Assembly (NCBI GenBank): GCA_043802345.1
Contig: JAZDLC010000333.1
Coordinates: 1-12,386, forward strand
Length of the DNA stretch: 12,386 nt
Origin: JAZDLC01 sp043802345
GTDB taxonomy: Bacteria > Planctomycetota > B15-G4 > JADJEK01
Reading direction: 5' to 3'
Shown here: one piece after another, positions 7,070 through 12,386 of the stretch
Layout of the letters: each line of letters opens with the position of its first letter
How positions within the stretch are numbered: the first letter of the stretch is position 1
The notes under the pieces: model-generated
Databases searched by the model: none
The model's input: the letters and a program-made list of their open reading frames with translations, nothing else
What the model was told of the DNA's origin: nothing
Made by a program: the position numbers and the translations under genes

Positions 7070-7303
7070 ATGGCTCCTCCTCGAAAGCGCAGTCCCAGGC
7101 ACAGCTCGAAGTCCGGCAGCTCGATCCTCGACGAGCTCCCTCCCCCTCCACGGGAGAGTGACGATACGGAAACCCTCGAGTTTCTGAAGGCGATCGATCT
7201 CTTCAAGCGGACCACCGGCAAGAACTTCCCGAGCTGGACCGACGTGCTGGAGATCATCCGTTCGCTCGGCTACCGGAAGGTCTCTCCGCCGGGCCATCGC
7301 TGA
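7070..7303 (+). CDS. Small basic protein with FPSWTDVLEIIRSLGYRKV motif, function unknown
   Basis: A product of 77 residues from this start. The N-terminus is basic and disordered-looking (MAPPRKRSPRHSSKSG), followed by a Pro-rich LPPPPRESDD stretch. A compact C-terminal segment, FLKAIDLFKRTTGKNF then PSWTDVLEIIRSLGYRKV, looks like two helices around an aromatic turn. I recall similar small orphan proteins ending in a FPTWSEVLEVLxxLGYRKV pattern in planctomycetes and related groups, without assigned function. Start is uncertain: ATG 7070 has GAGG 11 bases upstream, ATG 7061 is only two bases from it, and GTG 7019 has GAGGG five bases upstream but lies in a hairpin. The basic N-terminus favours 7070. 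The segment is conserved-looking, soluble and has no signal peptide. A nucleic-acid-associated role is only a guess from charge. Confidence 0.65.
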   Translation: MAPPRKRSPRHSSKSGSSILDELPPPPRESDDTETLEFLKAIDLFKRTTGKNFPSWTDVLEIIRSLGYRKVSPPGHR

Positions 7304-7317
7304 GACGAATTCGCGCG

Positions 7318-7331
7318 GGCGCCCGGGCGCC
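7318..7331. repeat. 14-bp perfect palindrome downstream of the small protein gene
   Basis: GGCGCCCGGGCGCC is its own reverse complement. It lies 14 bases after the preceding stop codon. It could be a protein-binding site or part of a transcript-end hairpin, but there is no loop and no T-run. Confidence 0.5.
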
Positions 7332-7350
7332 TCGCTGCCTCGTTCGCATC

Positions 7351-7489
7351 CTCGTACTCGTACTCAGTCGCGCAGCGACGGTACTCGTACTCAGCGAAGC
7401 GGTACTCGTCCTCGTCTTCCCTGCCGTCGTGTGACACCCCAGATGATGCTCCTTGTCCCGGAAGGCCGAGAGGATCGAGTACGAGTACG
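7351..7489. repeat. GTACTC hexamer repeats, direct and inverted
   Basis: The 14-mer GTACTCGTACTCAG occurs at 7354-7367 and again at 7381-7394. A decayed copy, GTACTCGTCCTCG, is at 7402-7414, and an inverted copy, CGAGTACGAGTACG, at 7476-7489. A small perfect hairpin, GTCGC-GCA-GCGAC (7367-7379), sits between the first two direct copies. The inverted copy can pair with either direct copy over 12-13 bases. The block lies wholly between genes. It translates to Tyr-Glu or Thr-Arg runs in shadow frames, which should not be called as proteins. It resembles dispersed low-complexity intergenic repeats of GC-rich environmental bacteria. Confidence 0.7.
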
Positions 7490-7574
7490 GGCGAGAGGTG
7501 AGAGCCTGTCACCCGTGCGGGCTCCGTGACGTCTCCAGGCCTGAAGAGACCACCAGAACCTCCATGGAGACAAC

Positions 7575-7979
7575 ATGTCCCGCCCGATCCTCTGCGTTTT
7601 GATTCTGCTGTCGGTATTGCCCACCGCCCTCCCCGGCGAGTCGTACCGATCGTTGACCAAGAAGGAAGATGAGACTGCCTTCTACCGCTCTGGCGGAAGA
7701 TCGCATCAGAACCGCAGGGTGCACCTGCATGTTCCAGCTCGCACCATCCACGGGAAGCCGCAGAAAATCCTGACGAGCAGAACCGGGGGCCGGGTTCTGC
7801 TCTTCGCCAATCGCTCGGTCCCGCTGGTGATCCACCCGCAGAACATCTACTTCCGCAAGATCCTGCAGCGGACTTCCGGCTCCGACCAGATCTGCGTCAA
7901 GGGCACCGTGGGCGCCGAACCGATGGGGGGACCCGGGCGGTACGCGATCTTCGTCCAAACGCTCAAGAAGGCTCCGTAG
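7575..7979 (+). CDS. Small exported protein of unknown function
   Basis: A 134-residue protein. Residues 1-20 (MSRPILCVLILLSVLPTALP) form a short basic start followed by a hydrophobic core, a likely Sec signal peptide, although the cleavage site is not canonical. The mature part is about 110 residues, basic and rich in predicted strands (GRVLLFAN, PLVIHPQNIYF, ICVKGTV, RYAIFVQTL). This suggests a small beta-rich domain, perhaps OB-like. It has one cysteine (in DQICVKG) outside the signal. ATG at 7575 follows GGAGA (7566-7570). It lies about 20-50 bases before radical SAM gene 1 on the same strand, so it may belong to that operon. I do not recognise a family. An antisense open frame over the same bases has no signal or motif and is rejected. 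Confidence 0.7.
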   Translation: MSRPILCVLILLSVLPTALPGESYRSLTKKEDETAFYRSGGRSHQNRRVHLHVPARTIHGKPQKILTSRTGGRVLLFANRSVPLVIHPQNIYFRKILQRTSGSDQICVKGTVGAEPMGGPGRYAIFVQTLKKAP

Positions 7980-8031
7980 CGCGTTGCCGGAGGAGGGATT
8001 GTCTGCTATCTGCGGTAGAATCGAACCACGC

Positions 8032-9009
8032 ATGCAGACCAACAACTCCTCAGTCAGCACTCGAGTCGCCGGCCTGGTCGCCCGCTACTATCTGCAGAAG
8101 CCTGACCAGGCCGACCTGCTCCGCATCAAGTTTCCCGACGGCCGGTCGATGGGCTGGGGCGCCCTCAACGAGGCGGCCTTCCGGGCCGGGGCGAGCCGTT
8201 CGGCGCGTCTGACCACGCTCAACATCGAAATCACGAACCGCTGCAACCTGAACTGCGTCTACTGTCCCGTGAATAGCGGCCTTTCGCGGGCCAGGACCGA
8301 TCTTCCGTTCGAGCGGTTCGTGGAGATCCTCGACCGGGCGCCGACGATCACGGATCTGCTGCCGTTCCAGTGGGGCGAGGCGCTGCTTCACCCCAGGATC
8401 TTCGACATGCTGCGCCTGGCATCCGGCCGCGGGCTCAGAACCTATCTGACCACCAACGGAACCCTCCTCGACCAGCGGAGGCGCCGGGAGATCCTGGACG
8501 CGGGCCTGGAGCGGCTTACGATCAGCGTGGATGGCAATGACGAGACGCACCTGCGCACGCGCGGCGTTGACCTGGCGCCGATCCGGGAGCGGGTGGTTCG
8601 GCTGCGAAGGGAGCGTGACGCCTCTTCATCAAGGATGTCGATTGACGTCTCGATGGTCGTGGACGAGCACACGACCGCTTCCATCGAGGAGTATCGCCGG
8701 GAGTGGTCCGGGGTGGCGGACCGGGTCCAGACCATCCCGCGGCTGATCAAGGGCACTCGCACGAAGCCGTGCCGGGAACTCTGGCGAGGCTTGCTGGTGG
8801 TTCTCGCCGATGGCCGCGTGACGGCCTGTTGCGGAGATTCCGAGGGGGCACTGGACCTTGGCAGCATCTTCGAGTCGGATGCGGCGAAGATCTTCAACGG
8901 CAAGAGGATGCGCGCGCTCAGAAGGCTCCACACGGAGGGCCGGCTGCCGCCGGTCTGCGCCCGCTGCGACGAGTATCAGCACGCCGAGGTCAGTCCGCGG
9001 TTTCGCTGA
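8032..9009 (+). CDS. Radical SAM/SPASM-domain protein 1
   Basis: 325 residues from this ATG. C71-x3-C75-x2-C78 (TNRCNLNCVYCPV) binds the S-adenosylmethionine 4Fe-4S cluster. QWGEALLHP (113-121) stands in the GGE position, and TYLTTNGTLL and LTISVDGND follow as in the MoaA/PqqE-type barrel. The C-terminal part has C247-x13-G-x4-C266 and C309-x2-C312, a reduced SPASM/twitch domain that would hold an auxiliary cluster. Start is uncertain. ATG 8032 has no Shine-Dalgarno, whereas TTG at 7999-8001, in frame, has GGAGG (7989-7993) five bases upstream and would add 11 residues. TTG 7984 is also open. It is followed 15 bases later by the glycosyltransferase gene, so a role in glycan, lipid or peptide maturation is inferred. 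Substrate unknown. Confidence 0.9.
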   Translation: MQTNNSSVSTRVAGLVARYYLQKPDQADLLRIKFPDGRSMGWGALNEAAFRAGASRSARLTTLNIEITNRCNLNCVYCPVNSGLSRARTDLPFERFVEILDRAPTITDLLPFQWGEALLHPRIFDMLRLASGRGLRTYLTTNGTLLDQRRRREILDAGLERLTISVDGNDETHLRTRGVDLAPIRERVVRLRRERDASSSRMSIDVSMVVDEHTTASIEEYRREWSGVADRVQTIPRLIKGTRTKPCRELWRGLLVVLADGRVTACCGDSEGALDLGSIFESDAAKIFNGKRMRALRRLHTEGRLPPVCARCDEYQHAEVSPRFR

Positions 9010-9024
9010 GGGATCGGATCGACG

Positions 9025-10239
9025 ATGTCGCTCGCGAACGAAATGAAGAAGCAGATCGACCGGGCCTTCGGGGTGCCGCTGGTGTTGCTGCTGCGATCCG
9101 CCGACAGCCTCCTCGGCCGCCGGCAGCGGCCCATGCCCGGGAACCCGGAACGAATCCTGATCGTCAAGCTCTGGGGAGTGGGCAATCTGGCCATGCTCCT
9201 GCCGCTGGCGCGCGCCGTCCGCGAGCAGGCCGCGGAGGCCCGGCTGGAGTTCCTGACACTCGACCGAAACCGCGAGTTCCTGGAGGCGGTGCCCTGGATC
9301 GACCGGGTCCACCTGTTCCGTTCGCGTGGCCTCCTCGGGCCGCTTCTCTCGCTGGCCCGGTTGGCGCTCCGGTTGCGGCGGCGCCGCTTCGATCTGGTGA
9401 TCGACTGCGAGCAGTTTCTGCGCACCTCGGCGATCCTGATTCGCCTCTCGCGGCCGGGCGCCAGCGTCGGCTACCGCACCCGGGGGCAGATGCGCCACGG
9501 ATTGCACGACATCAGCGTCGAGCATGACTGCGGCCGCCACATGGCCTCGGTCTTCGCCGATCTCTTCAGGGCCGCCGGGTTCGATCTCGGACCTCTGTCG
9601 CCTCCCCTGCTTCCGCTGGTTCCGAGAAGCAGCGCCGCCGCCTCCCGGGTCGACGAGATCGCGCGGGAATGGGACCGCGGCGAACGCCGTCTCGTCGCTC
9701 TGCATGTCGGCAGCGGCGACAACTTCATCGGGCGGCGCTGGCCGATCGCCCGCTTCGCGGCTCTCTCCGATCGTCTGGTGCGCGACGCCCTGGCCCTGAT
9801 CGTCTTCACCGGCACCGACGACGAGCGCGCTCTGGTGGCCGCTTGCCGCTCCCGGATGAAGGAGTCCTCGGTCGACGCCAGCGGTCGCTTCGGCATCGTC
9901 GAACTGGTCGAGTTCCTCTCCCGGGTCGACCTGCTGGTCACCAATGACACCGCGCCGGCGCACCTCGGATCCGCCCTCGGCGTCAACCTGATCGGAATCT
10001 ACGGCCCGAACACGCCCGCTCTCTACGGCCCGCTGCATCCTTCGGCCCGGGTCTTTCACGCCGGTCTGGCGTGCTCGCCCTGCATCACCAACACGAATGC
10101 CAAGACGTCGTACTGCCGCAAGCCCGTCTGCATGACCTCGATTCCATCTGCAGAGGTGGAGGAGGCCGCATTGTCACTGCTGCGCGCCTCCATGGCGCCG
10201 CTCGCGCCGGGCCGCGGTGTGGCCGCGGGACAGCGATGA
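9025..10239 (+). CDS. Glycosyltransferase family 9 (ADP-heptose:LPS heptosyltransferase-like)
   Basis: A 404-residue GT-B enzyme of the heptosyltransferase family, acting at the inner face of the membrane on a lipid-linked glycan acceptor. The N-terminal domain opens with ILIVKLWGVGNLAMLLPL (44-61). WaaC/WaaF enzymes have Gly-Asp there with a catalytic Asp, but here it is Gly53-Asn54. The C-terminal domain has the donor-site blocks HVGSGDNFIGRRWP (227-240), VTNDTAPAHLGSALGV (305-320) and IGIYGPNTPALYGPL (323-337). CSPC (350-353), C364 and C369 close the protein, a pattern often seen in GT9 tails. Residues 1-40 are an extra basic leader with a hydrophobic patch. ATG at 9025 has GAGGGA about 11 bases upstream. 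The stop overlaps the next ATG (ATGA, 10236-10239). Acceptor and sugar are unknown. Confidence 0.9.
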   Translation: MSLANEMKKQIDRAFGVPLVLLLRSADSLLGRRQRPMPGNPERILIVKLWGVGNLAMLLPLARAVREQAAEARLEFLTLDRNREFLEAVPWIDRVHLFRSRGLLGPLLSLARLALRLRRRRFDLVIDCEQFLRTSAILIRLSRPGASVGYRTRGQMRHGLHDISVEHDCGRHMASVFADLFRAAGFDLGPLSPPLLPLVPRSSAAASRVDEIAREWDRGERRLVALHVGSGDNFIGRRWPIARFAALSDRLVRDALALIVFTGTDDERALVAACRSRMKESSVDASGRFGIVELVEFLSRVDLLVTNDTAPAHLGSALGVNLIGIYGPNTPALYGPLHPSARVFHAGLACSPCITNTNAKTSYCRKPVCMTSIPSAEVEEAALSLLRASMAPLAPGRGVAAGQR

Positions 10240-11318
10240 TCCGCTTCCTACGATTCGCGGGCGACCTGGCGAGGGCGAATGCGGGCGGGCAAAGGCCGTT
10301 CAAGCTGACCTACGCGGTGACCGACAACTGCTCGTGCCACTGCAGGATCTGTTCCCTCTGGAAGAGGCCGAGACCGGGCGCCGGGCTGGAGGAGATCGAC
10401 CGGCTGTTCCGGGCCAACCCCCACCTTTCCTGGATCAACCTGACCGGCGGCGAGGTCGTGGAGCGGGACGACTTCGTGGAGATCCTGGCTTCCGCGCGGC
10501 GCCGCACGCGCGTCTATGCGCTCGCCTTTCCCACCGCCGGACAGCAGCCCGGGGAGATCGCCAGGAAGGTTCAGGAGGTCTTGCGGCTGCGGCTGCCCCG
10601 GCTGTTCGTGACCGTCAGCCTGGACGGGCCTCCCGAGGTGCACGACCGCCTCCGCGGCGCTAAAGGCGCGTTCGAGCGAGCCGCCGAGACGCTGCGGCGG
10701 CTCAAGGAATTCTCCAGCCGGAGATTCCAGGTCCGGGCCGGCCTGACTCTCTCCTCCTTGAATGACGCCCGGCCGGAGCAACTCGTCGCCGACCTGTTGG
10801 AGGCGGCGCCGTTCCTCGATCGGACCGACCTGCACTTCAACCTGGCTCACCACTCCCCCCACGCCTATGCCAACGGGCCCGAGGTGATTCCGGAGAGCGG
10901 CAAGGCGCTGAGTCTTCTGGCCGGCGAGGTCCTGCGCCGCAAGGCCGGTTGCGGGCCGCTGCCGCTCCTGGAGGCCGCCTATTGGAAGCTCTCCCATCGC
11001 TTCCTGGCGACGGGTAGAAGCCCGATCCCGTGCGGAGCACTGGCCGCCTCCGCCTTCGTGAGTCCCGATCTCTACCTCTTCCCGTGCGTCTCGTGGGATC
11101 ATCCGCTGCTGGACCTGCGGACGGTGGACTACTCCCTCGAGGCCGGGCTGCGTCACGCCGAGGCGATCCGCGCCAGGCAGCGGGCCCGCGCGGGTGAGTG
11201 CCCTGTCTGCTGGACTCCCTGCGAGGCGTTCCCCACCATGCTCTCGGGCATGGCGCGCGTGGGCGTGGCCTGCCTGCGGGGCGGCAAGGAGGCGCGGGCC
11301 TCGGAGGGTCGGTCCTGA
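10236..11318 (+). CDS. Radical SAM protein 2 with C-terminal cysteine array
   Basis: A 360-residue protein. C32-x3-C36-x2-C39 (NCSCHCRICSLW) is the radical SAM cluster motif, followed by NLTGGEVVERDDF (68-80, the GGE motif) and VTVSLDGPPEVHDRLRG (126-141, barrel strand and loop typical of MoaA/PqqE relatives). C-terminal cysteines are C266, C284, C322, C325 and C329, giving C-x17-C-x37-C-x2-C-x3-C with a CPVCWTPC core. This is a SPASM/twitch-like auxiliary-cluster domain, although the usual Gly five residues before the second Cys is missing. Start: the frame is open 55 codons upstream inside the glycosyltransferase gene, but ATG 10236 makes an ATGA overlap with that gene's stop and places the Cys motif at a normal distance. 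Coupled to the glycosyltransferase. Reaction unknown. Confidence 0.88.
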   Translation: MIRFLRFAGDLARANAGGQRPFKLTYAVTDNCSCHCRICSLWKRPRPGAGLEEIDRLFRANPHLSWINLTGGEVVERDDFVEILASARRRTRVYALAFPTAGQQPGEIARKVQEVLRLRLPRLFVTVSLDGPPEVHDRLRGAKGAFERAAETLRRLKEFSSRRFQVRAGLTLSSLNDARPEQLVADLLEAAPFLDRTDLHFNLAHHSPHAYANGPEVIPESGKALSLLAGEVLRRKAGCGPLPLLEAAYWKLSHRFLATGRSPIPCGALAASAFVSPDLYLFPCVSWDHPLLDLRTVDYSLEAGLRHAEAIRARQRARAGECPVCWTPCEAFPTMLSGMARVGVACLRGGKEARASEGRS

Positions 11319-11341
11319 GGTCCAGCCTGAAACAACACCTG

Positions 11342-12379
11342 GTGTCACAGATCCGGCGCGGCCGACTGCTCCGCCTGGCCCGGATCGGAACGCGCGCGCT
11401 GAGGATCCGTTTCGGTTCAGGCGAGAGAGCGCGTCCTGCCGGACCACTCCTCTGTACCCTCGCCACCACCTACCGCTGTCCCTTGAACTGCGAGATGTGC
11501 GGCCTTCCGGAACGTGCCGGTCGCGAGATCCCGGACAGTGAGCTTCCCGCGTGGGTCGACGCCATTGGCCGGCTCAAGCCCGCCGGTCTCGGCATCACCG
11601 GCGGCGAGCCGCTGCTGCGCAGGTCCCTCGAGGCAACCCTCTCCCGAGCGCTGGGCCATGGGATGGTCACGCATCTGAACACCAGCGGCACCGGCCTGAC
11701 CGGGAGCCGGGCCGCCAGCCTGCTCGACACCGGCCTGCATTCCATCAATGTCAGCATCGACCATGACCAGCCGGGGACGAACGACCTGCTGCGCGGACGA
11801 GCCGGGGCGCATCAGAACGCCCTCAAGGCGGTCGCGATCCTCGCGGAGGCGCGTGATCGCACCAGACATCGCGTCAGAATCCAGATCATGACGGCGGTGA
11901 CGCTCGACTCGATCGATCGGGTACCGGCAATGGAGCGGTTGGCCCGCTCCGCGGGCGCCGACGCCCTCTCGCTCCTGCCAGTCCACGAGATCCCGGCCCG
12001 CTCCCCTACCGCTCCCTGGCCCGCCGGCCAGGAGACGCCCGCTGCTCTGAGAGGAGCCTTTGTCGAAAACTCCAGGGAGTACCTGGAAGGCATCGTTCCC
12101 TTTCTGAACGGCGCTGCAACTCCGGGCGCCTGCTCCGCCCCCCGCTCCGCCCTGTTCATTGATCCCACGGGACGACTCTTCCCATGCACCCCGGCCGCGT
12201 CCGAGGGCAACGACTCTTCATTGGGCCTCCCTGGAACTCCGGACACTCTGGAGAGGATTTTCCGTTCCGGAGAGTTGATTCGAACTGTTCCTGCGGGCCG
12301 CTGCGAACGCTGCTGGTGGAATTGCCACCGGGAGCTGGACGTCGCCCTCGGGATACCACCGAACGGCCACACCCGGTGA
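11342..12379 (+). CDS. Radical SAM protein 3, paralogue-like to protein 2
   Basis: 345 residues from GTG 11342. C46-x3-C50-x2-C53 (YRCPLNCEMCGLP) is the radical SAM motif, with GITGGEPLLRR (84-94) as the GGE motif and SINVSIDHDQPG following. C-terminal cysteines C264-x17-C282-x38-C321-x2-C324-x3-C328 include a SPASM-type C-x12-G-x4-C (DPTGRLFPC) and a CERCWWNC core. Start is doubtful. GTG 11342 has no Shine-Dalgarno. CTG 11315-11317 overlaps the previous stop as CTGA and has GGAGGG (11303-11308) six bases upstream, which would add nine residues. GTG 11198 would overlap the previous gene by 121 bases. The canonical codon is listed. A GTGA at the stop (12376-12379) may start the next gene. Substrate unknown. 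Confidence 0.87.
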   Translation: MSQIRRGRLLRLARIGTRALRIRFGSGERARPAGPLLCTLATTYRCPLNCEMCGLPERAGREIPDSELPAWVDAIGRLKPAGLGITGGEPLLRRSLEATLSRALGHGMVTHLNTSGTGLTGSRAASLLDTGLHSINVSIDHDQPGTNDLLRGRAGAHQNALKAVAILAEARDRTRHRVRIQIMTAVTLDSIDRVPAMERLARSAGADALSLLPVHEIPARSPTAPWPAGQETPAALRGAFVENSREYLEGIVPFLNGAATPGACSAPRSALFIDPTGRLFPCTPAASEGNDSSLGLPGTPDTLERIFRSGELIRTVPAGRCERCWWNCHRELDVALGIPPNGHTR

Positions 12380-12386
12380 ACATCTT
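12376..12386 (+). CDS. Possible start of a further coupled gene (cut by window edge)
   Basis: The stop of radical SAM gene 3 is embedded in GTGA, and GTG AAC ATC would read Met-Asn-Ile. The same kind of four-base overlap is used twice with certainty on this strand (GTGA at 5338, ATGA at 10236). Only three codons are visible and no clear Shine-Dalgarno precedes it. Confidence 0.25.

Noticed and set aside
6148..7257. 369-codon minus-strand frame opposite mtnA
   Set aside because: mtnA has both catalytic residues. The antisense frame is a high-GC artefact.
7351..7489. CRISPR array
   Set aside because: Copies are short, unevenly spaced (27, 21 and 74 bases), partly inverted, and no cas genes are present.
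7270..7512. Tyr-Glu-rich 80-codon minus-strand frame
   Set aside because: Its composition comes only from the GTACTC hexamer repeats. Not a credible protein.
7509..8060. 183-codon minus-strand frame opposite the exported small protein
   Set aside because: The plus-strand frame has a signal peptide and a ribosome site. The minus frame crosses into the next gene's start and lacks any motif.
8629..10059. 476-codon minus-strand frame opposite radical SAM 1 and the glycosyltransferase
   Set aside because: Longest frame in the area but low-complexity Glu/Gln/Arg-rich with no motif. The plus-strand genes have clear motifs.
10248..11447. 399-codon minus-strand frame opposite radical SAM 2
   Set aside because: Shadow of a gene with the CxxxCxxC motif. 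No recognisable features.

Overview
The window is about 12.4 kb of GC-rich bacterial DNA. It is densely packed, with short gene gaps, several 1-4 base start/stop overlaps and some GTG starts. An ADP-heptose-type glycosyltransferase suggests a Gram-negative envelope. A small protein ending in a FPSWTDVLEIIRSLGYRKV motif and GTACTC-type intergenic hexamer repeats remind me of planctomycete, acidobacterial or candidate-phylum genomes. The phylum assignment is a guess from memory, not a result.

Left arm (minus strand, about 171-3762). Three genes, galE, a PBP4-type D-Ala-D-Ala carboxypeptidase (dacB-like) and an inositol-monophosphatase-family phosphatase, are read leftward as one translationally coupled unit. 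The overlaps are ATGA at 2773-2776 and TGATG at 993-997. The theme is sugar-nucleotide supply and wall or envelope metabolism. The upstream flank (3763-4156) is gene-free, relatively AT-rich, and carries small palindromes and weak promoter-like sequence.

Middle (plus strand, 4157-6930). An unlisted 28-codon single-membrane-segment microprotein gene with a near-perfect Shine-Dalgarno comes first. A strong 16-bp hairpin follows, then purC, purE (GTGA overlap with purC) and mtnA. PurE and PurC act in successive steps of purine synthesis. MtnA is the isomerase of the methionine salvage pathway, which recycles methylthioadenosine.

Right of this (6931-7979) are a small basic conserved-looking protein, a 271-base spacer with a 14-bp perfect palindrome and direct plus inverted GTACTC repeats, and a small exported protein of unknown function.

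Right arm (plus strand, 7999/8032-12379). This is a tight cluster of radical SAM/SPASM protein 1, a GT9 glycosyltransferase, radical SAM protein 2 and radical SAM protein 3, joined by a 15-base gap, an ATGA overlap and a possible CTGA overlap. A possible GTGA overlap at the last stop suggests the operon runs past the window. Radical SAM proteins 2 and 3 share an almost identically spaced C-terminal cysteine array, so they look like diverged tandem paralogues. The glycosyltransferase has Asn where heptosyltransferases normally have the catalytic Asp. This cluster is the best candidate here for an undescribed system. It is plausibly a glycan or glycolipid (or peptide) modification pathway, but the substrate cannot be read from the sequence.
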